DNA of 64,000 bases, taken from Thalassia testudinum. Lineage: Eukaryota > Streptophyta > Magnoliopsida > Alismatales > Hydrocharitaceae. Under the pieces are notes generated by a model. It ran no database searches. It was not told the DNA's origin and saw nothing but the letters and a program-made list of their open reading frames with translations. The stretch lies in assembly GCA_037157565.1 (NCBI GenBank), contig JAZHRO010000063.1:151330501-151394500 (forward strand), given 5' to 3'. Shown here in pieces: positions 56,342-64,000 of this stretch; the stretch's first letter is position 1; every line of letters begins with the position of its first letter. A program made the position numbers and the translations under genes.

Positions 56342-57949
56342 TATACACATATATTTATACATACATATATATATATACTTACAAATATACATACATATAT
56401 ACATATATATCTATAATATATATACATATATATAGATATAGATATACATATCTGTCTACATATGTATATTACTATATATATATATGTACATCTATATAGT
56501 TATATATACATACATATACATATATCTATATATATATATCTATACATATATTTACATATCTATATATATACACACATATATATATATACATATATATATA
56601 TACACATATAACTACATATATACCTATATAGTTATAACCATATATATATATATACATATAGATATATATATTTACATATATACATATATATTTTCATATC
56701 ACTTACCATATGTGGTATCGCAGGAATATCTGCACCAATTGCTGATATTCCCTGATACACGCGTACAGAAAGCGTGTTCGCACTCATCTTCCACCCATCC
56801 ACCTTACATTCCACGCGACACTTCGTCCTATTGGTTGCATCTTCCTAGATGACGACCGACTCAACATCGTGCTACACGTCATCTCCACCTCCACCCCCAC
56901 CCCTTTATACATATATAATATATACATATATATATACTATATTTACCTTATTTCTGTTTCTCTTTCCTGCTAGTAAAAAGAAAAAAAAATATATAAAAGG
57001 GAAAAGATAATCCTTGACTTGCACGTACTCAGTCTTGCGAAGACTAGTTTTGAAACCCTAATTTGGCTCAAAGCCAAGAACCTTATTTTGAGGGTGTGCC
57101 TCAAGGACAAGAATTATCAGAAAAAAATATAAATAGAAAAACATCAAAAACATAATAAATGAATGGAAGAGATTCGTTGTAGGAAAGGCATAGAAACTGA
57201 TTCACTTCTAATCCCACTTCCCTGAGTTCGACCCTGGGCCTAAAAGTGACCAAGATAAAATTAAGTAGGCCAGGTTAAAAATTTTGTAACGAGATGGTTA
57301 GGCTCAATTTAGGTTAACCACTATACGCATTTCAATGATAAAATCATCATATTAACACAACCTATCCGGGTCTACACCATCCCTTTTCATGGTTCCCCTC
57401 ACTTGGGTACTCCACTACCTAAGTCTCCCGACTTAGAATTTTTAACCCGATTCCCTCAACTTGGAGGGAATCAAATTACTAATGACTTGAGGTAATTAAC
57501 AGGTTACTTCAACCCAATTACAAGATATCAAAAAGAAATAAAGATACAGATGTAAGCAAGATGCAAATAAAAGCTTACAACAAATTCCTAAGTCTCCAAC
57601 AAGTATATTGTTTAATAAGAGTATATAAATTAATCTAACGAGAATACTAAGGCGTAAACGAATGATTGAACAATAAAGAACACGATCGCCTTTGATGACT
57701 TGTTGCAAATCGAGAGAGGCCTTGAGAAGAATGCAACAAATGAAGCTCCTTTGTAGCTAGAAAAATTGAGAATTGGAGGTGTAGGCAAGGATAGTATTTT
57801 GGCTTCTTAGTTGTGTGCAAAAGACATTCAAAGAGTGCTTATATAAGCCACTAAACACCTCTCCTACGAATACTAGCTGTTAGGGGCAATTTGGGAAGAT
57901 TAGAGATAGGTTTAATTGCAAAATAGCCATGCAAACTGGTCACAACGGT

Positions 57950-58195
57950 TAGTTGGTACCGGTACTAAACTTTTGGTACCAGTACTGACTGCCTACAGTC
58001 AGCCCAACTAAGTCACTAGGTGTCGGTACTAATGATAAGTACTTGTACTTGTGACTCACAGATTTGGGTCCTGTGACCTACATGTATCGGTACTCATGAT
58101 GAGTACCAGTACTTGTAAGGTTTAGGAACTACATCAGTCTACAAGCTGTGAGCACCTTGTACCGGTACTCATGATGAGTATCAGTACTTGTTCAC
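57950..58195. repeat. Cluster of palindromic repeats in C1
   Basis: Three spaced copies of an imperfect palindrome, best seen as cggtactcat-g-atgagtacc (about 58086 and 58162, with a diverged copy at about 58026). They are preceded by a short direct repeat ttggtaccggtact / ttggtaccagtact (57953-58000). Confidence 0.75.
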
Positions 58196-58568
58196 AGTTT
58201 GGGACTAAAAATCCAAACCTGTGACAAATACCAAGAATGAATTTAAGTCAATTTTTAGAGTTGTCCCATCTACTCTATACGACTTTATTTTGAAAGAATT
58301 GAATTTGAGTTTTGAAATGAATGAATGAACGATATTTTGAACCCTAATTATCTCTACTTTGATTTTAACTCCTAGATTATGTTTTACTTGTTAGGAGACA
58401 TACAAAGACTCTAAAATACAATGAATACAGCAAAAATTATAATCTTCTTCCTTCATATGCTATTTTGTCCCTTCAATGCTATCTTGTTGCCTGCATCCAT
58501 AGATTCTTTTGTCCTGTAATACTTCATAAACACATTAGATTTTAAAGTGATTTTGTTAACACCAAAAC

Positions 58569-58890
58569 ACAGAAAAGAGGTGGAACTAGGTTCCAATAAT
58601 TAACTTCCATTGTATTCTCTATGTCATCCAACGTCAGTTCCTCCCCATGTGTAATCCACTTCATGTAATGCTACCACCAACCATTACTGATCACATGCTC
58701 GAACACTGTTTTCTATCCTGGACAAATCCATTAAAACACTTCCTACACAAACAGAAGATTTTCTCGAGTTGTTCTTCTCGTATGTATTGTTTCCTATCAT
58801 CATGAAAGGCACAATCCAAGAATGAAATAACTCTACTCTTATATTGAGTGTAATCCAAACTCCTCAAACCAATCCACCACTTGTCTGTGA
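58569..58890 (-). pseudogene. CACTA transposase N-terminal domain
   Basis: The minus strand reads DKWWIGLRSLDYTQYKSRVI, then SFLDCAFHDDRKQYI, IFCLCRKCFNGFVQDRKQCS and, after stops or shifts, YMKWITHGEELT. This is the Transpos_assoc domain (PF13963 type) at the start of plant CACTA transposases (DRSWM..R.S..Y..GV..F, C.C..C.N, WI.HGE). The expected ATG before DKWW reads CAG, so the start is lost or lies beyond a splice. The reading resumes across C1 and E3 at 33342. Confidence 0.8.
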
Positions 58891-58973
58891 TAACCTAAAT
58901 TTTACAGTAACTCGTAAGTTAGAAAGAAATATAGGGATGATGTTTGTATTTTAATGAAGATTTTCACTTAATA
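58891..58973. other. Sequence upstream of the CACTA transposase, nothing recognised
   Basis: AT-rich, no motif. It lies between the transposase N terminus and the inverted repeat. Confidence 0.4.
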
Positions 58974-59241
58974 GCTCATCCTTGAAGATTTGATTACAAC
59001 GTTACTTGTTACATGCAACTAGAGCTTGGAGAAATTTAGGTAACATCTCCCCGCACTTCTTCAGTATACCCCCCGAAACTAACCTTAACTACATTCCTAA
59101 TAACATTGAATTAAGGAAGCTTTAAGAACATAACTAAAATTAGTCGGTATCTAGACAAGTGCAAGAAGATTATAACAAAATTTCACCAAACACTAGTTAC
59201 ATGTAACAAATAATACCTAAGTTATAATCAAATCTTCAAGA
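58974..59241. repeat. Fold-back inverted repeat, arms about 70 bp
   Basis: Left arm 58974-59048 (cttgaagatttgattacaac, then acttgttacatgcaactag) is the imperfect reverse complement of 59168-59241 (ctagttacatgtaacaaat, then ataatcaaatcttcaag). The spacer is about 120 bases. No target duplication could be fixed, so it may be a MITE-like element or an inverted duplication. Confidence 0.7.
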
Positions 59242-59559
59242 ACCCCCCTTAGTTCGAAATTTCTTCGAACAAAGGATGATCAAGACTTATGGTATGTTAT
59301 AAAGACAACGCGATATACATGTATGTGAGGTATACATACACTAACATGTTGTTCGTATAACATAATCATAAATCTCGAACGGGTGAGTATTTTGACACAT
59401 TTATATCCCTCCCACAACCTATACCCTAAGGATTAGAGCTCCTATTGTTTGTCATTAAGTGCATCTAAATTTGTGTAAGTGTGTGTATTACTAAAAGTTG
59501 AAAATCAAACATTTAAGTTTTGAATTAAATTTTTGTAAATAAACTTCATCCACAAAAAA
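59242..59559. other. AT-rich sequence, no feature seen
   Basis: About 320 bases without a frame or motif. Confidence 0.5.
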
Positions 59560-60115
59560 TCTAAACCCTAAACATTAAACCCTACACTTAAACCTAAACG
59601 CAAAACTCAAAACATTGAACTCTAAACTAAAAATTATAAAGCCTAATCCCAAAATTGCAAACTTGAAACCCTAAAACCTACTCACAAATCCCTAAACTTA
59701 AAGCCCTAAAACCTAAACTTAAAATCCTAAACTCGGAACCCTAAAAGCCAAACCAAAAACCTTAAACCCAAAACCAAACACCCTAAACCCAAATCACCTA
59801 AAACCCTAAAACGTAATCCCTAAACCTAAAAACCTAAACACTAAACACTAAACCCAAAAACCTAAATCGAAAACCCTAAACCCAAAACACTAAATACAAA
59901 ACTGAAAACCTTATATCTAAACTCTAAACCCAAAACTGTAAAACTCGTGACTCTAAACTCAAAACCCTAAAACCTAGTACCCTAAATTCTAAACCAAAAA
60001 CTCATAAATCAGGAACCTTATACCTAAATCAAAGATTCTAAACTCAACTTGAAATCCTAAATGCTAAAGTCAAACCTAATATCCTAGACCCTAAGCCTAG
60101 ATGCTAAACCTAGCG
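59560..60115. repeat. Degenerate telomere-like (CCCTAAA) tract
   Basis: About 550 bases of variants of the plant telomere repeat: aaaccctaaa, cctaaaccta, ccctaaaccc, with interruptions and shifted spacing. No pure array longer than about two units remains. Confidence 0.8.
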
Positions 60116-60515
60116 TCGAAAAATTTTCAGCAAATTTTCCCCTATAATATTACACATTTTCCATTTCTTGCATATATAATAAAACAAATAATGATATAAG
60201 TGGGCATACCCCCACATTTAAATCAAATAATAAAAGTAATTAAACACGTGGTCACACCCAACATTTCACATTTCACATATAAATCAAATAACTAGCTAAT
60301 TAACAATTTTCATAAAAATTCCTAACAAGTGACTAAATACAATCAATTACATGCAAATTTAATAAATTTAATTTCCATGCAAAGTAATTTATATCCATTT
60401 AATTAACATGAAAATTTAATTCCATAACAATTTACATGCAAATTTATATTACAAACAAGCCAATAAAACAGAATTGCATTACTATTAAAACATACAATTA
60501 ATTTCAATTAAAGAA
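60116..60515. other. AT-rich sequence, no feature seen
   Basis: Short repeated words (aatttaat, catgcaaattt) but no frame or array. Confidence 0.5.
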
Positions 60516-60517
60516 AA

Positions 60518-60975
60518 ACACAGGGAGGGGGAGGGGGAGGGCAAGGAAGGGGAGGAGGACATTTAAGGCCAGTGGAGGAGAGGGCATGGAGGGTCAGTGG
60601 AGGAGTTAGTGGAGAGGGTGGGAGGGGGTAAGGGGGTCTGGTGGCAGTGGATGAGGTGCTGGCCAGTGGAGGAGGGGGTAGGGAGGGTTGGTGGAGGAGG
60701 AGGTAGTGGAGAGGGGGGAGGAGGGGCAACGGAGGGAGGGAGGAAGTGGAGGAGGGTCGGTGGAGGAGGTGGTAGGGGTAGAGGAGGGTGCGCAATGGGG
60801 GTGGCAGGTGGCAGGTGGAGGGGAGGAGACGGCGAGGGGGCAGAGGGGGAGGGGAGGGTAGAGGGGGCGACGGAGGGAAGGAAGTAGTGCAGGAGGCGAC
60901 GGGGGTATGGGAGGGGGCGTAGTGGGGGGTGGCGGGTAGCAGGTGGAGTGGAGGAGTGGAGGAGGTGACGCGACA
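60518..60975. repeat. G-rich (GGAGG/GGTGGAGG) low-complexity tract
   Basis: About 460 bases of guanine-rich plus strand built from ggaggagg, ggtggagg and ggggag words. The start (ggagggggagggggaggg, about 60521-60540) fits a G-quadruplex pattern. The Pro/Ser-rich minus frames of up to 200 residues (60508-61190) are composition artefacts. Confidence 0.75.
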
Positions 60976-61099
60976 TGGTCGGTGTTGACTGGTTGCACTA
61001 GGAGGATGGCGATGGCAAGGTGCAGCGATCGGCGAAGGAGGAGTGAAGTTCTGGAGGAAGAGCAAAGAGTGAGGAAGAGAAAAACTGAGAGAGATCGGG

Positions 61100-61377
61100 T
61101 GAGCTCGCAACGATTATCAGGCGGCCTTATGGCAACGATTTTCACCATAACCATTGCTGAATCGATTTTAAAATATTTTCGTTCCGTCATTCAATGACAT
61201 CTTTTGCAAGGGTTTTATAGAATACAGTTCCCTAAACCCTCAAAATATCCTCGTGTCGACAAAGAGCATGACCTTTATTTTCGACATTCGGCAACAATCA
61301 TAATGTAAATCATCTCCAAATGTCAAAATATTTACGACGCAAAGGAAGATTGCATCTTTTATTTTTGACTTGTAGCG
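61100..61377. other. Possible right terminus and subterminal repeats of the CACTA
   Basis: The word gcaacgatt or a variant appears at 61109, 61131, 61283 and 61375, as in the repeated subterminal regions of plant CACTA elements. The stretch tttttgacttgtagcg (ending 61377) resembles the right CACTA terminus ttttcttgtagtg with one changed end base. No matching left end is visible. Confidence 0.3.
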
Positions 61378-62569
61378 ACGATTCTAATTTACACTACATA
61401 TCTAAGCATGTTGTATTTGAAGATAGTTTAATACATTCTACGGTATGTAATACGTATATATACTTGGTTTGAGGTCATGAGGTTCCTCAAGGAGAGGTTC
61501 AAAATCTTGAGAGCATTGAGGATATATGTGAAACTAGAGGCGATTGAGTACTTTATAGAAGGATTTATTACTCTAAGCAATGGTTAAAACACAATAAGTT
61601 ATTATTTGAATTGCATAGACAATTTGTGAATATCCTAGATTCTTCAAGTTAGAACATGTGTTTGTTGAATAAATGCATGTGTAAGTACAACATATTTGAC
61701 TATAGAAAAAATGACTGACTATGATTTCTTAGGAATTTCCTTGCCTACAAGTAAGATGATAGGTAAATGCCACATCCATGTACTTTATCCAATTAGCATG
61801 AATATCTATCTAAAATGTTTTTTTATATGTTTTCTCCGGTGCCTTTTGCTGCAATGCCAATTACTAAAATTAATTTCTTAAAACTACAAAAAACAAGACT
61901 TTTTAGGTTAAAGAAGGATGTCTCAGTATTCATGAGATTTCTCATTGATTCATCTCTTTCGCAGGATAAAGAAAACTATGGATTAACATGATATGGCTTG
62001 ATAATAATTTCCTTAATTTTATATAACTATGCTGATGAATGGTTTGTGAGGTGTGTCCACTTAAATATAGTAGGTTGTACACTTGTTATAGGTATTAGTG
62101 AAAACCTTAATAATATAAGGGATATTCTGCTGAATTTTCATTAGATTGTTAACGTTAATAACTATAAACTTCTATAGTTAATCTTCCTCTCACGTAGGAA
62201 ATGAAGTATATCAACTATAGATTAATTCTAAATACAAAATCTTTTTTGTAATCAATGAAACAAAATGATGATTGCACTCAACATTTACACACAACACCCT
62301 CTTATTGGTGGGATTCGACATATGAATTTTACTCCTGCAACAAAATACTGGTTAAAAACTAGTTCTACTTAAAGTATGGCATGTCAAGGCATAAATATAG
62401 TAGTTACTCATGGGATATCTTTTAATTAAAAAATTAATTTGTCAAGCCAGGCTAAAATATTAAAAATAATACATGACCCTTCTTTTTTTCAAATATTGGA
62501 AAATGTATAATTAAACAAGGAGATATACAAAAACATATTATGTGACATATTTTACAACATATGGACATG
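61378..62569. other. Unannotated sequence, no feature seen
   Basis: About 1.2 kb of AT-rich DNA. The longest frame is 61 residues (61696-61881) and resembles nothing known to me. Confidence 0.5.
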
Positions 62570-62860
62570 GTGTACTGGTGCAAAATAATTTTGCATCAGG
62601 GTAAAAAGATTCTAAGTGGATTTATATTGGTGTAAAATGGTTGAGTGATTTTTGCATTTGTGTAAAATGGCTATGGAGAGATGTTGCACCAAATCATTTT
62701 ATATTAGTGTAAAATCATTTTATACTAATGTAAAATCGTTTCACACCATTGTAAAATAACTATAAGTGATTTTGTACCGATGTAAAATAATTCTAGATGA
62801 TTTTACAATAATATAAAATAATTTTATATTGATACAAAATTATTTACATTTCCTTATATT
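62570..62860. repeat. Cluster of TGTAAAAT-type repeats
   Basis: Nine or ten copies of ttggtgtaaaat-attt variants, mostly 20-35 bases apart, some inverted (attttacaat). The repeats are dispersed, not strictly tandem. Confidence 0.7.
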
Positions 62861-63310
62861 GTAAAACACATCAACTTTTATATTTTTATACTTCCATCCA
62901 AATTAAATTTATCAAAATATCTATTTAACATGCTTAGACTTTTCGAGGAACCAATTAATAACATTGAATTACATGTAATAGTAGTAAGAAATTGGGTTGG
63001 CATGTTTAAAGATCTATGAATATAAAAGCATTTAACATTGCCACTAAACGATTTACATGGCACATGATATTCTTATTGGAGTAAGAATCCAATCAATGAC
63101 AAATTGCTCATTATATACATCACAAGCAATAATACTCTATAAGTATGGTCTATAATAAAAGAAAAACTGCCACCATTGCTTCATAATATCAACTTCTGAG
63201 TAAAAATGATTTTGACATTTGTTTTGTCGACATTAAAAGATTAAATGCTGCCATATTCACGGTACATAAATTTAAACTATTTAAATAAACTTTCGATGTT
63301 GGAAGTTCAA
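62861..63310. other. Sequence without recognised features
   Basis: AT-rich, with short frames on the minus strand only (62878-63063, no motif). Confidence 0.45.
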
Positions 63311-63633
63311 AATTCAAAGGAAGTTGGCAGGTTATAATGTCAACATCCTCTCCAATGCTGCTAGGATGTTTCTCATTAAATATGTCCTCACTTCTATACC
63401 CAGTTATCTTCTCATCGTTCTTGAAGTCCCTAGATTTGTCATCAGAAAACTTAAGTCTCTCTTTGCCCATTTCTTTTGGGCCAACTTTGACTCTAGCCCT
63501 TTCCATCATTGGATCTATTGAAAAACTCTTTCTTTACCCAAGGATCTTTGCGGAACAAGTATTCATGATCTTCACTAGTTTAACAAGGCCCTCCGTATGA
63601 AGCTTGTCTAGAACTTTCTTTCTAAAGATTCCT
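63311..63633 (+). pseudogene. L1-type LINE reverse transcriptase fragment
   Basis: The plus frame reads LSNAARMFLIKYVLTSIPSY, then LLIVLEVPRFVIRKLKSLFA and HFFWANFD. After a stop where plant LINEs have W it continues KTLSLPKDLCGTSIHDLH, FNKALRMKLV and NFLSKDSL. This is the segment just after the polymerase domain of plant L1 elements (L..AGR..LI..VL...P.Y......P..V...I......FFW, then HW..W..LC.PK..GGLGI..L...N.A...KW.WR). Only about 105 codons with three stops remain. It is cut at the right by the LTR that follows. Confidence 0.8.
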
Positions 63634-64000
63634 TGAAACAACCCGTCACCCTTTGGACATTTAAGATGTTTGGGAAGTTCGCCAGACATCTGTCTAGACG
63701 TCTGGAGAGATCAACGGATGTCTGAAAATACTTTTTCTCTTCAGCGCGTACCGTACGTACGCCATGCCTTCTCCGTTACCCGCGCTTCACCGCACCTTCC
63801 CCTGCCATGTCACTCTGCACCACACCTTGGCCATACCCTTCCCCTCTCCTCCTCTCCCTTTATAAACCCTCTTCCTCCTCTTCGTCTCACATCCACAGTC
63901 GAGCGAGAGAGAGAGAAGGGAGCCAGAGCGAGAGCAAACGGAGAGCGGAGAGCTGATCGCGAGTCCGAGCATGAGAGCGAAGAGTGCTGCACTGTTCTGT
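63634..64000 (+). repeat. Start of an LTR resembling the E4 LTR, cut by the window end
   Basis: Read on + it parallels the minus-strand start of the E4/S6 LTR: ttaagatgtttgggaag against ttaagacgtctgggagg, then a small cluster of agacgtct-type motifs (63682-63722), gtctgaaaatactttttc, a TATA box (ctttataaacc, about 63859) and a GAGA-rich stretch. The start at tgaaacaaccc is my best guess. The remainder is outside the window. Confidence 0.6.

Larger units (their letters stand above)
33442..57389 (+). mobile_element. E3: Athila-type Ty3 retrotransposon, pol-deleted
   Basis: LTRs at 33442-35949 and 41697-57389 (about 2.5 kb each once S6 and E4 are removed), perfect TGGTT target duplications (33437-33441 and 57390-57394), a tRNA-Asp-type primer-binding site and a polypurine tract. 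The interior is only 5.75 kb and carries decayed gag and protease of Athila type. Reverse transcriptase, RNase H, integrase and the env-like region are absent, so it is a non-autonomous derivative. It inserted into the C1 LTR. Confidence 0.95.
41697..57389 (+). repeat. E3 3' LTR, split by S6 and E4
   Basis: Only the first 71 bases (41697-41767) precede S6. The rest resumes at 54937 (agttatccatagtcgcatttg) and runs to catcccttttca at 57389. The two parts align end to end with the 5' LTR. The 172-residue frame 55021-55539 and its neighbours are LTR shadows. Confidence 0.92.
33343..58568 (-). mobile_element. C1: minus-strand solo LTR (copia-like style), split by E3
   Basis: The pieces are 33343-33436 (tgtaatgcacaagcacac to agatatatagtgg) and 57395-58568, about 1.3 kb together. 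The junction, rejoined across the E3 duplication, reads agatatatagtggtt then cccctcacttgggtac, a phrase style seen in many plant copia LTRs. On the minus strand a TATA (gcttatataagcac) lies at about 57838. The minus-strand start is taken at tgttttggtgttaac (58568). I could not find a clean target duplication (ggatc on the left, cagaa on the right), so the edges and the superfamily are tentative. Confidence 0.55.

Noticed and set aside
58020..58195. CRISPR-like array
   Set aside because: The repeats are palindromic and evenly spaced, but there are only three imperfect copies inside a plant LTR and no cas genes. A eukaryotic nuclear context makes CRISPR implausible.
33338..58590. Target duplication for C1 (ggatc with ggaac at about 58583)
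   Set aside because: Accepting ggaac would require the LTR to end without CA, and the match has a mismatch. The edges are left tentative.
60508..61190. Proline/serine-rich minus-strand frames of 200, 194 and 137 residues
   Set aside because: All three minus frames are open because of the G-rich repeat composition. There is no start context, domain or codon signal.
63189..63509. 106-residue minus-strand frame
   Set aside because: It is the antisense shadow of the LINE fragment, whose plus-strand motifs are recognisable.

Overview
The window is plant nuclear DNA made almost entirely of nested transposable elements. I recognise no host protein-coding gene, and no rRNA or tRNA gene. An angiosperm with a large, repeat-rich genome is indicated by Athila-type Ty3 elements primed by tRNA-Asp, a Tekay/Del-type chromovirus primed by initiator tRNA-Met, an En/Spm (CACTA) transposase with plant-specific domains, degenerate CCCTAAA tracts and an L1-type LINE fragment. 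The species cannot be told from the sequence. A monocot is possible, but I cannot show it.

Layout. The apparent oldest layer is a decayed CACTA transposon on the minus strand. Pieces survive at 58569-58890 (N-terminal transposase-associated domain), 31547-33342 (TNP2 core), 15590-16702 (DUF4218/DUF4216-like part) and probably 11686-11905 and 14680-15590 (C-terminal ORF). A possible right terminus lies near 61377. Everything between these pieces arrived later. From the left: a 3' LTR fragment (1-1162); E1, a non-autonomous Athila-like element (1239-11680); S1, a solo LTR (11911-14674); and S2, a solo LTR (16703-31546). S2 is split by E2 (18331-30992), another non-autonomous element. E2 carries an inverted solo LTR, S3 (22499-25198), in its body, and in its 3' LTR a solo LTR, S4 (27670-30867), which itself contains solo LTR S5 (28652-30040).

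The right half is a second nest. A minus-strand LTR, C1 (about 33343-58568), is split by E3, an Athila element (33442-57389). The 3' LTR of E3 is split by a Tekay solo LTR, S6 (41768-54931), and S6 is split by E4, a nearly intact Tekay element (43228-53703). Target-site duplications (TSDs) support most steps: CTAGG for E4, ATATT for S6, TGGTT for E3, GCCAC for S4, CTGTG for S5 and TTTTT for S1, all perfect; 4 of 5 bases match for E1, S2 and S3. To the right of the CACTA lie a repeat cluster (62570-62860), an L1-type LINE fragment (63311-63633) and the start of another LTR that resembles the E4 LTR (63634 to the window end).

Function. E4 alone has a near-complete machinery: gag, protease, reverse transcriptase, RNase H, integrase and chromodomain, with one in-frame TAG and an altered protease motif. 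E3 keeps only gag and protease remnants. E1 and E2 have no recognisable gag or pol, only a decayed acidic or asparagine/proline-rich open frame. Their 3' regions are nevertheless strongly conserved with each other: an internal polypurine-like box, three spaced hairpins and a shared polypurine module. This suggests cis-acting RNA signals kept for mobilisation in trans. The best candidates for undescribed biology are that three-hairpin module, the snRNA-type USE plus TATA arrangement in the E1-family LTRs, and the orphan acidic frame.
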